The notes below the pieces were generated by a model. That model searched no databases. It was not told where the DNA came from and saw only the letters and a list, made by a program, of their open reading frames with translations. The translations under genes and the position numbers were made by a program. From Leifsonia sp. 466MF (GTDB lineage: Bacteria > Actinomycetota > Actinomycetes > Actinomycetales > Microbacteriaceae): a stretch of 64,000 nt of DNA. Positions 31,973 to 40,534 of the stretch are shown piece by piece (position 1 is the stretch's first letter; every line of letters starts with the position of its first letter). The stretch spans positions 3,162,001 to 3,226,000 of the forward strand of contig NZ_LT629696.1 of NCBI RefSeq assembly GCF_900100265.1, in the 5' to 3' direction.

Positions 31973-33424
31973 ATGCCCGCCACCCTCACCCAGCTGCTCG
32001 CGCGCGGCGAGCTGGGCCTGCGCCTGCTGACCCCCGCCGGAGTGGGCGACCCGGATGCGTCCCTCGCCTGGGCGCACAGCTCGGACCTCCCCGACCCGAC
32101 GCCCTTCCTGTCGCGCGGCCAGGTGCTGCTGGTGACGGAGCCGCCGGAGGACGCAGAGCCGTACGTCGGCCGGCTGGCCGAACACGGCATCGCGGCGCTC
32201 GGCTTCGGGACGGAGGTGGTCCGTGACGGGGCGCCGGCAGCGCTCGTCGAGGCGTGCACCCGGCACGGCCTCCCGCTGTTCGAGGTGCCCTACCGGACGC
32301 CGTTCATCGCGATCGCGCGCTTCGTGGCCGACCGCGTGGCGGCCGATGCGTACGCCCGCAGCACCTGGGCGCTGCGTGCGTCGCGCGCGATCTCGCTCGC
32401 GGCCCTGCGGCCGGATGCCCTCGGCGCCGTGCTGTCCGAGCTGTCGCGGCAGATCGAGCGACCGGTCGCGCTCGTCGGCGGCGACGGCGCCGTTGCGCGC
32501 AGCTACCCGTCGGGTGTGCTCGACGCGCGGGCACGCAAGGCGCTCGCGGACGCCGCCGACCCGCTGCTGCGGAGCGGCCGTCGCGCCGCGGGTACGGTCG
32601 GGACCGACGCCGGACCGTTCGCCCTGCAGACACTCGGCGCCGCCGGGCGCCTCCGTGGTGTCCTGGCCGTCGGGTCGGACGGGTTGGATGCCGCCGCACA
32701 ACAGGTCGTGACCGGCGTCGTCGCCCTGGCCGGGCTGGCGCTCGAGCAGTCGCGGGCCGCCGACGCGGCACGGGAACGCCTCCGCACGGCGGTGTGGCGC
32801 GCCCTGCTCGCCGGCGACCTGGGTGTCGCCGCGTCCGTCGCCGAGCCTGTGCTGGGGGCGCTCCCCGCCGCGCCGCTCCGCGTCGCCGTGCTGAGCGGCC
32901 CGGCGATCGCCGCCGCGCTCGACTGGCTCGGGAGCAACGCCTCCGGCTTCTTCGCGCGGGAGGGCGGCGACCTGCTCGTGCTCGGCGACGACGACGCGGC
33001 CTCGGCCATCGCGGTGCGGTTCGACCTGCGCGGCGGGCTGTCGGCTCCGGCCGAGCTGGATGCGCTGCCCGCCGCTCTGGAGCAGGCGATCGCGGCGCGC
33101 GGCCGCGCAACCGCCGATGACCCCATCCCGTCGTTCGAAGACGTGGCCGGGGCCGGGATGCTGGCGCTGCTGCACACGCCGGACGCCCGCGCGGTGGCGC
33201 AGAGCGCGCTCCGCCCGCTGACCGCCGCGGATCCGTCGCTGCCGGGCGTCCTGCGCACCTGGCTCGACTCGGACGGCGTGTACGACGTCGCCGCCCGGAA
33301 GCTCGGCATCCACCGTCACACCCTCCGTGCGCGCGTCGCCGAGGCGGAGCGGCTGCTCGGTCGCGACCTCACGTCCTTCGCCGCTCGCGCCGACCTCTAC
33401 GCCGCCCTCCGCGCCTCCACCTGA
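31973..33424 (+). CDS. PucR-family transcriptional regulator (GabR-like)
   Basis: A 483-residue regulator. The N-terminal purine-catabolism-regulator-like domain (residues about 5-120) includes LTQLLARGELGLRLLTPAGVGDPDASLAWAHSSDLPDPTPFLSRGQVLLVT. A central GAF-like/GGDEF-like linker follows, and the C-terminal helix-turn-helix is VYDVAARKLGIHRHTLRARVAEAERLLGRDL. A PucR-type protein, GabR, activates gabTDP in Corynebacterium glutamicum; the same divergent position here supports the same role, with GABA or a derivative as signal. Ends 2 nt before a 27-bp hairpin. Confidence 0.9.
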   Translation: MPATLTQLLARGELGLRLLTPAGVGDPDASLAWAHSSDLPDPTPFLSRGQVLLVTEPPEDAEPYVGRLAEHGIAALGFGTEVVRDGAPAALVEACTRHGLPLFEVPYRTPFIAIARFVADRVAADAYARSTWALRASRAISLAALRPDALGAVLSELSRQIERPVALVGGDGAVARSYPSGVLDARARKALADAADPLLRSGRRAAGTVGTDAGPFALQTLGAAGRLRGVLAVGSDGLDAAAQQVVTGVVALAGLALEQSRAADAARERLRTAVWRALLAGDLGVAASVAEPVLGALPAAPLRVAVLSGPAIAAALDWLGSNASGFFAREGGDLLVLGDDDAASAIAVRFDLRGGLSAPAELDALPAALEQAIAARGRATADDPIPSFEDVAGAGMLALLHTPDARAVAQSALRPLTAADPSLPGVLRTWLDSDGVYDVAARKLGIHRHTLRARVAEAERLLGRDLTSFAARADLYAALRAST

Positions 33425-33426
33425 CG

Positions 33427-33499
33427 CAAGCCAACAGCTCCTGAGTCTTTCGGTCTCAAGCGACTCATTCGCCCGAAAAACTCAGGAGCTGTTGGCTTG
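33427..33499. terminator. Very long hairpin downstream of the PucR gene
   Basis: A perfect 20-bp inverted repeat (33427-33446 with 33480-33499) continues after one mismatch for 6 more pairs, giving a 27-bp stem around a 19-nt loop. It starts 2 nt after the PucR stop and lies upstream of a gene in the same direction. Much longer than usual terminators and without a T-tract. Confidence 0.7.
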
Positions 33500-33525
33500 G
33501 GTGCATCGTTGGAGAGAATGGGCGG

Positions 33526-34449
33526 ATGAGCACACCCATCTCCGGTACCCACTTCGGCCTCACGGCGGGCGACTACCACGCGACCATCGCGTCGGTCGGC
33601 GCCACCCTGCGGACGCTCCAGTTCGACGGACGCGACCTCGTCGTCCCGTTCGAGGCCGACGAGGTGCGTCCCGCGTTCCGCGGCGCCACCCTCGCACCCT
33701 GGCCGAACCGGGTCGTCGACGGCCGTTACACCTTCGACGGCGTCGAGCAGCAGCTCGCGCTCACCGAGCCCACCCGCGGGCACGCCCTGCACGGACTGGC
33801 GGCGTGGCTCGACTTCGTCGCGGTCGATCGAGCCGCCGACAGCGTGACGTTCGCCGCGACCATCGAGGCGCAGGCCGGCTACCCGCACCGCGTGGAGGTG
33901 ACGGTCGCGTTCTCGCTCGACGAGGAGGGCCTGCACACGACGGTGACCGGCACGAACACCGGGCCGACGCGCGCCCCGTGGGGCACCGGCCCGCACCCGT
34001 ACCTCGTCGCGGGCGACGGCCGAGTGGACGACTGGACGCTGTCCCTCCCCGCCGACCAGGTGCTCACCGTCACCGAGGACCGCCTGATCCCGACCGGCCT
34101 CGCCGACGTCGCGACCGAGCAGGGCGGCGACTGGGACTTCCGCACGCCCCGGACCATCGGCGACACCTTCATCGACCACGCCTTCACGGGCCTCACCCGC
34201 TCGGCGGACGGCGTGGCCGTCGTCCGTGTCACGACCGCGGAGGGCACCGGAGTGGAACTCGCCTGGGGCGAGGACTGCCCGTGGGTGCAGATCCACACGG
34301 CCGACCAGCCCGTCCCCGAGCTGAACCGACTCGGACTGGCCGTCGAGCCGATGACGTGCCCGCCGGACGCCTACAACTCGGGCACCGACCTCATCGTGCT
34401 CGAACCGGGAGCATCGGCCACCGCATCCTGGACCATCCGCGCCGTCTAG
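33526..34449 (+). CDS. Aldose 1-epimerase (galactose mutarotase) family protein
   Basis: A 307-residue beta-sandwich protein that should interconvert alpha and beta anomers of hexoses. It has LAPWPNRVVDGRYTFDG, GHALHGLAAW with a conserved His, the HPYLVAGDG catalytic-His motif and AVEPMTCPPDAYNSG, carrying the catalytic-base Glu region. No signal peptide. Next to a GH13 and near a GH36 alpha-galactosidase, so it may supply the right anomer of released glucose or galactose, although it points the other way from that operon. GGATG-rich leader only; the ribosome site is weak. Confidence 0.9.
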   Translation: MSTPISGTHFGLTAGDYHATIASVGATLRTLQFDGRDLVVPFEADEVRPAFRGATLAPWPNRVVDGRYTFDGVEQQLALTEPTRGHALHGLAAWLDFVAVDRAADSVTFAATIEAQAGYPHRVEVTVAFSLDEEGLHTTVTGTNTGPTRAPWGTGPHPYLVAGDGRVDDWTLSLPADQVLTVTEDRLIPTGLADVATEQGGDWDFRTPRTIGDTFIDHAFTGLTRSADGVAVVRVTTAEGTGVELAWGEDCPWVQIHTADQPVPELNRLGLAVEPMTCPPDAYNSGTDLIVLEPGASATASWTIRAV

Positions 34450-34450
34450 C

Positions 34451-34487
34451 GAAGGCCGCCCAGGGGAAGAAGGTGCGCGCGGCCTTC
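34451..34487. terminator. Candidate terminator after the epimerase gene
   Basis: GAAGGCCGC (34451-34459) pairs with GCGGCCTTC (34479-34487) over a 19-nt loop, immediately after the epimerase stop. Confidence 0.5.
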
Positions 34488-34550
34488 CACGACGGGCCGC
34501 GCGCACTGCGATGCTAGGCGGAGCCGGCCGGCGGCAACGCTGTACGCGGT

Positions 34551-34576
34551 GTCGAGCGGGTCATCCCGCCGTCGAC
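34551..34576 (-). terminator. Weak bulged hairpin after the GH13 gene
   Basis: GTCGA-GCGGG (34551-34560) and CCCGC-CGTCGAC (34565-34576) form a bulged stem on a 4-nt loop, placed 17 nt past the GH13 stop on the minus strand. Confidence 0.35.
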
Positions 34577-34592
34577 ACTCCGTCGGATGCGC

Positions 34593-36203
34593 TCACAGGG
34601 ACAGCCACGCGAAGCCGTACGGGCCGAGCACGCGGCCGTCCCAGCCCTCCGCGAGCGGCGCCTCCGGCTCGCCACCCAGGTCGAGGTGACGGCCGAGATC
34701 GAGCTCGACGGACTCGTCCGACAGGTTGTGCACGGTGAGGAGCCCGTCCCGCCGCAGGGCGAGGACGGAGGGGGCGCCCACGTCGAGCGCCGTCCATCCG
34801 GCTGCACCCGCCCCCTTCTCCCGGCGGAGCTCCGCGATCCTCCGCACGAGGGTCAGCAGCGACGCCGGGTCGCCCTCCTGCGCCCGCACGTTCACCTCCC
34901 GGAATCCGTACGGCCCGTCGACCTGCGCCGGCAGCGTGAGGGGCGACTCCTCCGCGCTCGTGAACCCGCCCCACCGCGAGTCGTCCCACTGCATCGTGGT
35001 CCGGGCCGCTCCGCGTCCCTCGATGCTCAGGTCGTCGCCGACTCCGAGCTCCTGGCCGGCGAGCAGCAGCGGGACGCCCGGCAGCGCGTACAGGAGGCTC
35101 AGGGTCATGCGCACCCGCTGATCGGGCTGCATCATCGGCGCCCAGCCACGACGGATGCCGCGCCCGTAGATCAGCATGGACGGCTCGGGCGCGAAATGCT
35201 CGAACGCCTCCTTGCGCTCGTCGTCGCTCAACTGCTGGAGGTCGAGCTCGTCGGCGTTGTGCACGAAGTTGAGCCGCGCATCGGGCGGGATGGTGTCGTC
35301 AAGGCGTCGGAGGGCGTCCACGAGCGGCTGCGCCCGACCCCGGGTGAGCGCGAGGATCAGTGAGTTGTTCAGCGTGAAGTCGATGACCGCCTCGAACCGG
35401 CCGCGTTCGACGAGGGCCGCCATGAGCTCCGGCGACTCGTCCGCCTCGGCGATGAGCGCCACATCCTGCTTCACCTCGCGGAGGCGTGCGCGCAGGCGGT
35501 CGAAGAAGGAGCCGTCGTCCACATCCGTGTCCGGCCGGCCTTTGCCCTGCACGATCAGGAGGGCCGCGTCGATGCGGAAGCCGTCGACGCCGACCTCCAG
35601 CCAGTAGCTCAGCACCCGGACGATCTCCTCGAACACGTCCGGATCCGTTGCGTTGAGGTCCGGCTGGAATTCGTAGAACTGGTGGTGGTAGTACCGGCCG
35701 GCCCGGGGCTCGTACGCCCAGACCGCGTCGTCCTCGCCCGGGAACATCGGATGGTCGCCCGGCTCGACCGAGTCGTCCTCGCTCCAGATGAAGAAGCGTC
35801 CGGCGGTGGAGTCCGGCGCGTCGACGGCCGCGCGGAACCAGGCGTGCCGGTCGGAGGTGTGGTGCAGCACCGCGTCGATGAGGACGCGCATCCCCCGCTC
35901 GTGCGCCGCGTCGAGGAAGGCGCGCAGGCTGTCGATGTCCCCGAACCGAGGGTCGACGGCGAGATGGTCGTCGACGTCGTAGCCGTTGTCGCGCCGGGCG
36001 CTGGGATAGAACGGCAGCAGCCAGATCCAGGTCACGCCGAGCGAGGCGACGTAGTCGAGGTGCTCGATCGCCCCGGCGAAGTCGCCGAAACCGTCGCCGT
36101 CGCCGTCCGCGAACCGCGACAGGTCGAGCCCGTACACCAGTTCGCCGGGATCGCCGGCCCAGGCGCCCGTCCAGCCGTCGGTGGTGGCAGCAGTGTTCGT
36201 CAT
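34593..36203 (-). CDS. GH13 alpha-amylase-family protein, trehalose-synthase/glucosidase-like, altered conserved regions
   Basis: A 536-residue (beta/alpha)8 glycosidase. The catalytic triad positions are filled: nucleophile D212 (GVDGFRIDAA), acid/base E253 (ALIAEADES) and D318 (FVHNADELD). Overall order resembles trehalose synthase and oligo-glucosidases (DRHAWFRAAV, YYHHQFYEFQPDLNATDPDVFEE). Two conserved family residues differ: region I reads DAVLHHTS with His where Asn is usual, and region IV has Ala317 where the substrate-binding His of NHD is nearly invariant. No signal peptide. It is last in the operon after the LacI gene, so it probably handles an imported alpha-glucoside, but activity may be changed or lost. 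Confidence 0.85.
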   Translation of the reverse strand: MTNTAATTDGWTGAWAGDPGELVYGLDLSRFADGDGDGFGDFAGAIEHLDYVASLGVTWIWLLPFYPSARRDNGYDVDDHLAVDPRFGDIDSLRAFLDAAHERGMRVLIDAVLHHTSDRHAWFRAAVDAPDSTAGRFFIWSEDDSVEPGDHPMFPGEDDAVWAYEPRAGRYYHHQFYEFQPDLNATDPDVFEEIVRVLSYWLEVGVDGFRIDAALLIVQGKGRPDTDVDDGSFFDRLRARLREVKQDVALIAEADESPELMAALVERGRFEAVIDFTLNNSLILALTRGRAQPLVDALRRLDDTIPPDARLNFVHNADELDLQQLSDDERKEAFEHFAPEPSMLIYGRGIRRGWAPMMQPDQRVRMTLSLLYALPGVPLLLAGQELGVGDDLSIEGRGAARTTMQWDDSRWGGFTSAEESPLTLPAQVDGPYGFREVNVRAQEGDPASLLTLVRRIAELRREKGAGAAGWTALDVGAPSVLALRRDGLLTVHNLSDESVELDLGRHLDLGGEPEAPLAEGWDGRVLGPYGFAWLSL

Positions 36204-36259
36204 GCTCCAGTCATACGCCCCCGGTCCGGCGGGGCCGCGATCAGGCATCACTCCCGTCG

Positions 36260-37270
36260 TCAGGCGGGCGGCGGCGCCGTGCTCTCGCGGATGACGACGG
36301 TCGGGCGCTCCGAGGAGAACTTCCGCACCTTGCCGCCCGCGATCACGCCCTCGAGCAGGTCGTAGGCGCGGGAGCCGAGCCCGACGAAGTCCTGGTCCAC
36401 CGTGGTCAGCGGCGGGCTCCACATCCGGGCGAGAGGATGGTCGTCGAACCCGACGACGCTGACGTCCTGCGGCACGCGCTTGCCCTTCTCGACGAGACCA
36501 CGGATGACTCCCATCGCGATCTCGTCGTTGCCGCAGAACACGGCCGTGACGGTCGGGTCCTCGGCGAGGGCACGTCCGATCTCGCGCCCGGACTCCGGCT
36601 CCCAGGTGGCGTCGACCGGCGGGGGAACCGGGGCTCCGTGGGCGGTCAGCGCCCGCTTCCAGCCGGTCGTGCGGCCGTCCTCCTTGCGCGACGGCGGTAC
36701 TCGGACGTGATGGACGGTGGAGTGGCCGAGTTCGAGGAGGTAGTCGACGACCTCTTCCGCGGCGTCCGCCTCGGCGAGCACCGCCTGGGGAACCCCCGAC
36801 TCCCGGACGCCGGAGATCGACACGGTCGGGATGGACTTCGGCAGCCGATGCAGCGCCGCCACTCCCGGCGGGTCGAATTTGAGGACAACGACGCCGGCGA
36901 TCGGCTGGTCGAGGACGAGCGACACGGCCCCGTCGACGGTCTCATCGTCGGCGGACTCCACCACCGTGATGCTCACGGTGTAGCCGGCCGCGCGGGCGCG
37001 TTCCTCGATACCGCGGATGGTCTCGGCGTACCCGTATCGGGAGGTGTTGCCTGCGATCACGGCGATGAGCCGCGGCTGACGGGCCACCAGCGCGCGTGCG
37101 GCGGCGGAGGGACGGAAGTCGAGCTCCCGGATCGCCTCCATGACACGTGAGCGCTTCTCGTCGGACACGTACGCCGCGCCGTTGAGGACGCGCGACACCG
37201 TCGGGACCGAGACGCCGGCGCGGCGCGCGACGTCGCTGATCACGGGCGGTTTCGGCGCGTTGTTCGGCAT
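36260..37270 (-). CDS. LacI-family transcriptional regulator
   Basis: A 336-residue repressor. The helix-turn-helix and hinge are at residues 8-65: PPVISDVARRAGVSVPTVSRVLNGAAYVSDEKRSRVMEAIRELDFRPSAAARALVARQ. The effector domain includes VAVFCGNDEIAMGVIRGL-type and VSVVGFDDHPLARMWSPPLTTVDQDF motifs. Starts at 37270, 37282 and 37288 are all possible; GAGGG stands very close to the first. It lies inside the operon, between the permease and the GH13 gene, and is the obvious candidate to bind the TAGCGCTA operators at 40525 and 42717-42836. Confidence 0.92.
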   Translation of the reverse strand: MPNNAPKPPVISDVARRAGVSVPTVSRVLNGAAYVSDEKRSRVMEAIRELDFRPSAAARALVARQPRLIAVIAGNTSRYGYAETIRGIEERARAAGYTVSITVVESADDETVDGAVSLVLDQPIAGVVVLKFDPPGVAALHRLPKSIPTVSISGVRESGVPQAVLAEADAAEEVVDYLLELGHSTVHHVRVPPSRKEDGRTTGWKRALTAHGAPVPPPVDATWEPESGREIGRALAEDPTVTAVFCGNDEIAMGVIRGLVEKGKRVPQDVSVVGFDDHPLARMWSPPLTTVDQDFVGLGSRAYDLLEGVIAGGKVRKFSSERPTVVIRESTAPPPA

Positions 37271-37301
37271 CGCCCTCAGCATAGCCACGCGCCCCGCTCC
37301 G

Positions 37302-38162
37302 TCACTTCACGGCCCCGCTGGTGATGCCCGAGATGATGCGGCGCTGCATCACCGTGAAGGTGATCAGCAGCGGAAGGCTCATCAGGATGATGTAGGCGAA
37401 GATCAGGTGCCAGTTCTGCAGGTACAGACCGGCGCTGGCGACCTGGTAGAGGTTCAGCGGGAGGGTGTCAAGCCGCCCCCCGACCACGAACAGCGCGTAG
37501 AAGACGTCGTTCCAGATGTACAGGCAGATGAGGATGGTCGCTGTCGCGAGCGTCGGGGTCAGGAGCGGCAGGATGACACGGAAGAACACCTTCACCGGGC
37601 CGGCCCCGTCCACGCGCGCCGCCTCCTCCAGTTCCACCGGGATGGTGCGGACGAAACCCGTCACGAAGAAGATGACGGTCGACATGTACATGCCCATGTA
37701 GACGCCGATCATCCCGACGGCCGTGCCCGCGAGCCCCAGCTGGCGGAGTAGGAGCACGATGGTCACGACGGCGGGCGGGAGCACGATCCCGCTGATGCCG
37801 AGCGCGTAGACGAACGAGATCGCGCGCCCGCGCCGTCGGCCCAGGATCCACGACGCCATCGCGCCGAGGAGGAGGACGCCGAACACCGACGGCAGCATGA
37901 TGAGCAGGCTGCCGAAGAAGGCGGGGACCATGCGTCCCTGGTCCAGGACGGTCGCGAAGTTCTGCAGCAGGTGCCAGCTGGTCGGCAGCGCCAGGCTGGG
38001 GTTGAGGGCCTCGGCCTGGTCTTTTCCCGCGGTCACGACGACCAGCCAGAAGGGGATGCCGAGCAGGAGCACGACCAGCAGGATGGCGACGATCGGCTGG
38101 ACGACGCGCGACGGCTTCAGGGGCCGGCGGCGACGGCGGGTGGTGGAGGCGAGCGCGCTCAC
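37302..38162 (-). CDS. Carbohydrate ABC transporter permease, MalG-like
   Basis: A 286-residue inner-membrane protein with six hydrophobic segments. The EAA loop is LEEAARVDGAGPVKVFFRVILPLLTPT and the C-terminus TVMQRRIISGITSGAVK is the MalG ending. The GTG at 38162 overlaps the upstream stop (GTGA) and has GGGAG 8 nt upstream. It pairs with the MalF-like protein for import of a galactoside- or glucoside-type sugar. Confidence 0.93.
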   Translation of the reverse strand: MSALASTTRRRRRPLKPSRVVQPIVAILLVVLLLGIPFWLVVVTAGKDQAEALNPSLALPTSWHLLQNFATVLDQGRMVPAFFGSLLIMLPSVFGVLLLGAMASWILGRRRGRAISFVYALGISGIVLPPAVVTIVLLLRQLGLAGTAVGMIGVYMGMYMSTVIFFVTGFVRTIPVELEEAARVDGAGPVKVFFRVILPLLTPTLATATILICLYIWNDVFYALFVVGGRLDTLPLNLYQVASAGLYLQNWHLIFAYIILMSLPLLITFTVMQRRIISGITSGAVK

Positions 38163-39100
38163 AGCACGTTCTCCCTTCTGCGGAGGAAGTAGATGACCGG
38201 GAAGGCCAGGACCGTCACCATGAGGAACAGGGTGAGGCTCATGGTGGTCGCCTGCGCGAACAGTCCCTGCCCGAACGTGCGGAAGATGAAGATGTTGAGC
38301 AGCTCGGTCGTTCCACCGGGGCCGCCTCCCGTCGTCGCCTGGACGATGTCGAAGCCGTTCATCGAGCCGAGCAAGGCGGTCGCGACGTTGAACGTCACGG
38401 CGGGGGCGAGGAGGGGGAACCGGATGGTGCGGAACGTCGTCCACCAGCCGGCGCCGTCGAGGCGCGCGGCCTCCAGGATGTCCTCGTTGATGGTCTTGAG
38501 GCCGGCCAGGTAGATCAGCATGGAGAGGCCCATCCACTTCCACGCGTGGATGAGGGCGACGACCACGATGGTCCAGGTGGTGCTGCCGAGCCAGGCGATG
38601 GACACGTGCTGGCCGGTGACGAAGCCGAGGATCTGGTTGAGCGCGCCCTCGGGCTTCAGCATCGCCTGGAAGATGTAGCCGACGGCGAGCGCCGACATCA
38701 CGACGGGGACGAAGAAGGCGACGCGCGCGAAGCGGTTGATCGGGGTGTCGCGCTCCAGCACGAGCGCGAGGACCAGGCCGAACACGTTCTGGAACACGGC
38801 GACGAGGATGGCGTAGACGAGCGTGATCCGGAGGTCGTTCAGCAGGCTGCCGTTGGTGAAGAGGGCGGCGAAGTTGTCGGTGCCGACGAAGCCGATGTCG
38901 CTGTGGAAGCTGGACCAGTTCGTGAACGCGTACACGAAGTTGAAGATCGTCGGGACGAAGAAGAAGACGATCAAGACGAGGAGCGCGGGCACCAGGAACC
39001 AAGCGGGGTGGTCCTGCCGTCGGCGGCCTCGCGGTCGCGGCGCACTCGGGCGGGCCGTCGGCGCGGCCGCGGGGGCGGGCGGGGCGAGTTGGGCGGTCAC
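38159..39100 (-). CDS. Carbohydrate ABC transporter permease, MalF-like
   Basis: A 313-residue inner-membrane protein. A 35-residue Pro/Ala/Arg-rich cytoplasmic N-terminus leads to six hydrophobic segments starting WFLVPALLVLIVFFFVPTIFNFVYAFTNW. The EAA loop reads LEAARLDGAGWWTTFRTIRFPLLAP. It follows the binding-protein gene after a 70-nt gap that contains a hairpin. No ATPase gene is adjacent. Confidence 0.93.
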   Translation of the reverse strand: MTAQLAPPAPAAAPTARPSAPRPRGRRRQDHPAWFLVPALLVLIVFFFVPTIFNFVYAFTNWSSFHSDIGFVGTDNFAALFTNGSLLNDLRITLVYAILVAVFQNVFGLVLALVLERDTPINRFARVAFFVPVVMSALAVGYIFQAMLKPEGALNQILGFVTGQHVSIAWLGSTTWTIVVVALIHAWKWMGLSMLIYLAGLKTINEDILEAARLDGAGWWTTFRTIRFPLLAPAVTFNVATALLGSMNGFDIVQATTGGGPGGTTELLNIFIFRTFGQGLFAQATTMSLTLFLMVTVLAFPVIYFLRRRENVL

Positions 39101-39134
39101 GGTGTCTGCCTTTCTGCGAGTGGTCGGGGAGCGC

Positions 39135-39159
39135 CGGGGCGGGTGGGGAGTCCGCCCCG
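39135..39159 (-). terminator. Intercistronic hairpin after the binding-protein gene
   Basis: CGGGGCGG (39135-39142) and CCGCCCCG (39152-39159) form a perfect 8-bp stem on a 9-nt loop between the lipoprotein and MalF-like genes, the same position as the hairpins at 16405 and 50332. Confidence 0.55.
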
Positions 39160-39170
39160 ACGCCCGTCGG

Positions 39171-40493
39171 CTAGAAGCCCTTGACTCCCTGCGCCTTCGC
39201 GAGCTGTGCGAACTGCGCCTGTGTCGCCTCTGCCACCTGGACCGGGGTCTTGGTCCCTTGGATCATGTCGGCGAGGTTCAGGTACAGGTCGGGGTTCGCG
39301 ACGGCGAGCGCCTGCATCGAACCGACCGACCCGTCGAGGGATGCCGCCACATCGGTGAGGGCGGTGGGGACGCTGCTGGGGGTGTCGACGCCCTTGATCA
39401 GGGACACGGTCGACTGCGCCTTCACGAAGTCGGCGTACCCGTCTCCGAGCCAGTAGCTGAGGAACTGACGGGCGGCGGCCTCCCGCTTGCTGTCACCCGT
39501 CTTGAAGGCGACGAGGGCGTTCGACTGGTCCGGGATGTACGTGCCGACGTTGCCCTTCGGCGAGATGGGGAAGAATCCGATCTTCTTGTTCAGCTCCTCG
39601 GTGTTGGAGGTGGCCTGCAGTTCGCCGAAGAACGAGTTGACCTGCATCGCCATGGCCGCCTTGCCTCCGAGCAGTGCGTTCCCCTGGTCGACGAATGTCG
39701 CGGTCTTGATGTCGGCGTTGAACAGCCCCTGCTGGATCAGCTTCTGATAGTTGTCGATCGCGCCCTGGATGGTCGGGTCGGTGAACTTCTCCTCGTTCTT
39801 GTTCACCTTGTCCCAGAGGCCGTCCTTGGCGGCGTCGGCCAGCTGCGCCTGCACCCACCACTGGGTGGCCCACTTGTCGCCGCCCATCTCGTAGAAGGGG
39901 TCGACTCCCTTGGCCTTCAGCTGCTCGGCCAGGGCGATGAACTCGTCCCAGTTCTTCGGGGTGGCGGTGATCCCGTTCTTCGAGAACACCTCCTTGTTGT
40001 AGTAGACGCCGATGACGGCCGGGGTGGTCACCAGGGCGGCGTAGCGCGTGCCGTCCAGCGTGCCCGTCATGTCGGCCAGGTTGCCGGTGTAGTTCTTCAC
40101 CCACGGAGCGCCCTCCAGCGACTGCAGGTTCTGCGTCGCGTTGAGCGCCGTGAGCTCGGAAGCCGTGGGCTGCCAGAAGGCGAGGTCTGGCTTGTCACCC
40201 GTAGCGACCTTGGTCTGTACGCCCTGCTCGTACGGGTCGGGGATGGTGACGACCTTCACCTTCGCGCCGGTCAGTTTTTCGAAGCCCGTGATCACGCTCT
40301 CGGGGGTCTTGTTCGAGTTCTGCGCGGCCCAGATGGTGAGGTCGACGCCGTCGAGTTTGGTGTCCTGCGCCGGCCACGACGCGCTGCCCGCGCTGCCGCC
40401 TCCGGATCCGGGGTCGCTGCACCCCGACAGCACGAGCGCCGCGGCGGCGGCGATGGCCGCGATCGAGGCGGCTCCCTTCCAAGCGATCTTCAT
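39171..40493 (-). CDS. Extracellular sugar-binding lipoprotein (CUT1 family 1)
   Basis: A 440-residue solute receptor. The signal peptide KGAASIAAIAAAAALVLSGC ends in lipobox LSGC near residue 25, then a Gly/Ser linker. The mature part runs VDLTIWAAQNSNKTPESVITGFEKLTGAKVKVVTIPDPYEQGVQTKVATGDKPDLAF, the usual first lobe, and LLGGKAAMAMQVNSFFGELQ in the second. It follows the GH36 gene by 37 nt and leads the transporter genes. A GTAGCGCTAC palindrome lies just upstream of its start. The ligand is probably an alpha-galactoside such as melibiose or raffinose, inferred from GH36. Confidence 0.92.
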   Translation of the reverse strand: MKIAWKGAASIAAIAAAAALVLSGCSDPGSGGGSAGSASWPAQDTKLDGVDLTIWAAQNSNKTPESVITGFEKLTGAKVKVVTIPDPYEQGVQTKVATGDKPDLAFWQPTASELTALNATQNLQSLEGAPWVKNYTGNLADMTGTLDGTRYAALVTTPAVIGVYYNKEVFSKNGITATPKNWDEFIALAEQLKAKGVDPFYEMGGDKWATQWWVQAQLADAAKDGLWDKVNKNEEKFTDPTIQGAIDNYQKLIQQGLFNADIKTATFVDQGNALLGGKAAMAMQVNSFFGELQATSNTEELNKKIGFFPISPKGNVGTYIPDQSNALVAFKTGDSKREAAARQFLSYWLGDGYADFVKAQSTVSLIKGVDTPSSVPTALTDVAASLDGSVGSMQALAVANPDLYLNLADMIQGTKTPVQVAEATQAQFAQLAKAQGVKGF

Positions 40494-40524
40494 TGAACTG
40501 CTCTCCTTGAGTGACGTAGCGACG

Positions 40525-40534
40525 GTAGCGCTAC
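40525..40534. promoter_or_regulatory. LacI operator core between GH36 and binding-protein genes
   Basis: The palindrome GTAGCGCTAC shares its TAGCGCTA core with the operators at 42717 and 42753. It overlaps the GH36 stop and sits 32 nt before the lipoprotein start, suggesting a second, co-regulated internal promoter. Confidence 0.5.

Noticed and set aside
34450..34592. Possible small gene between the epimerase and GH13 genes
   Set aside because: Short frames exist but lack a ribosome site and any recognisable sequence; two hairpins occupy the gap.
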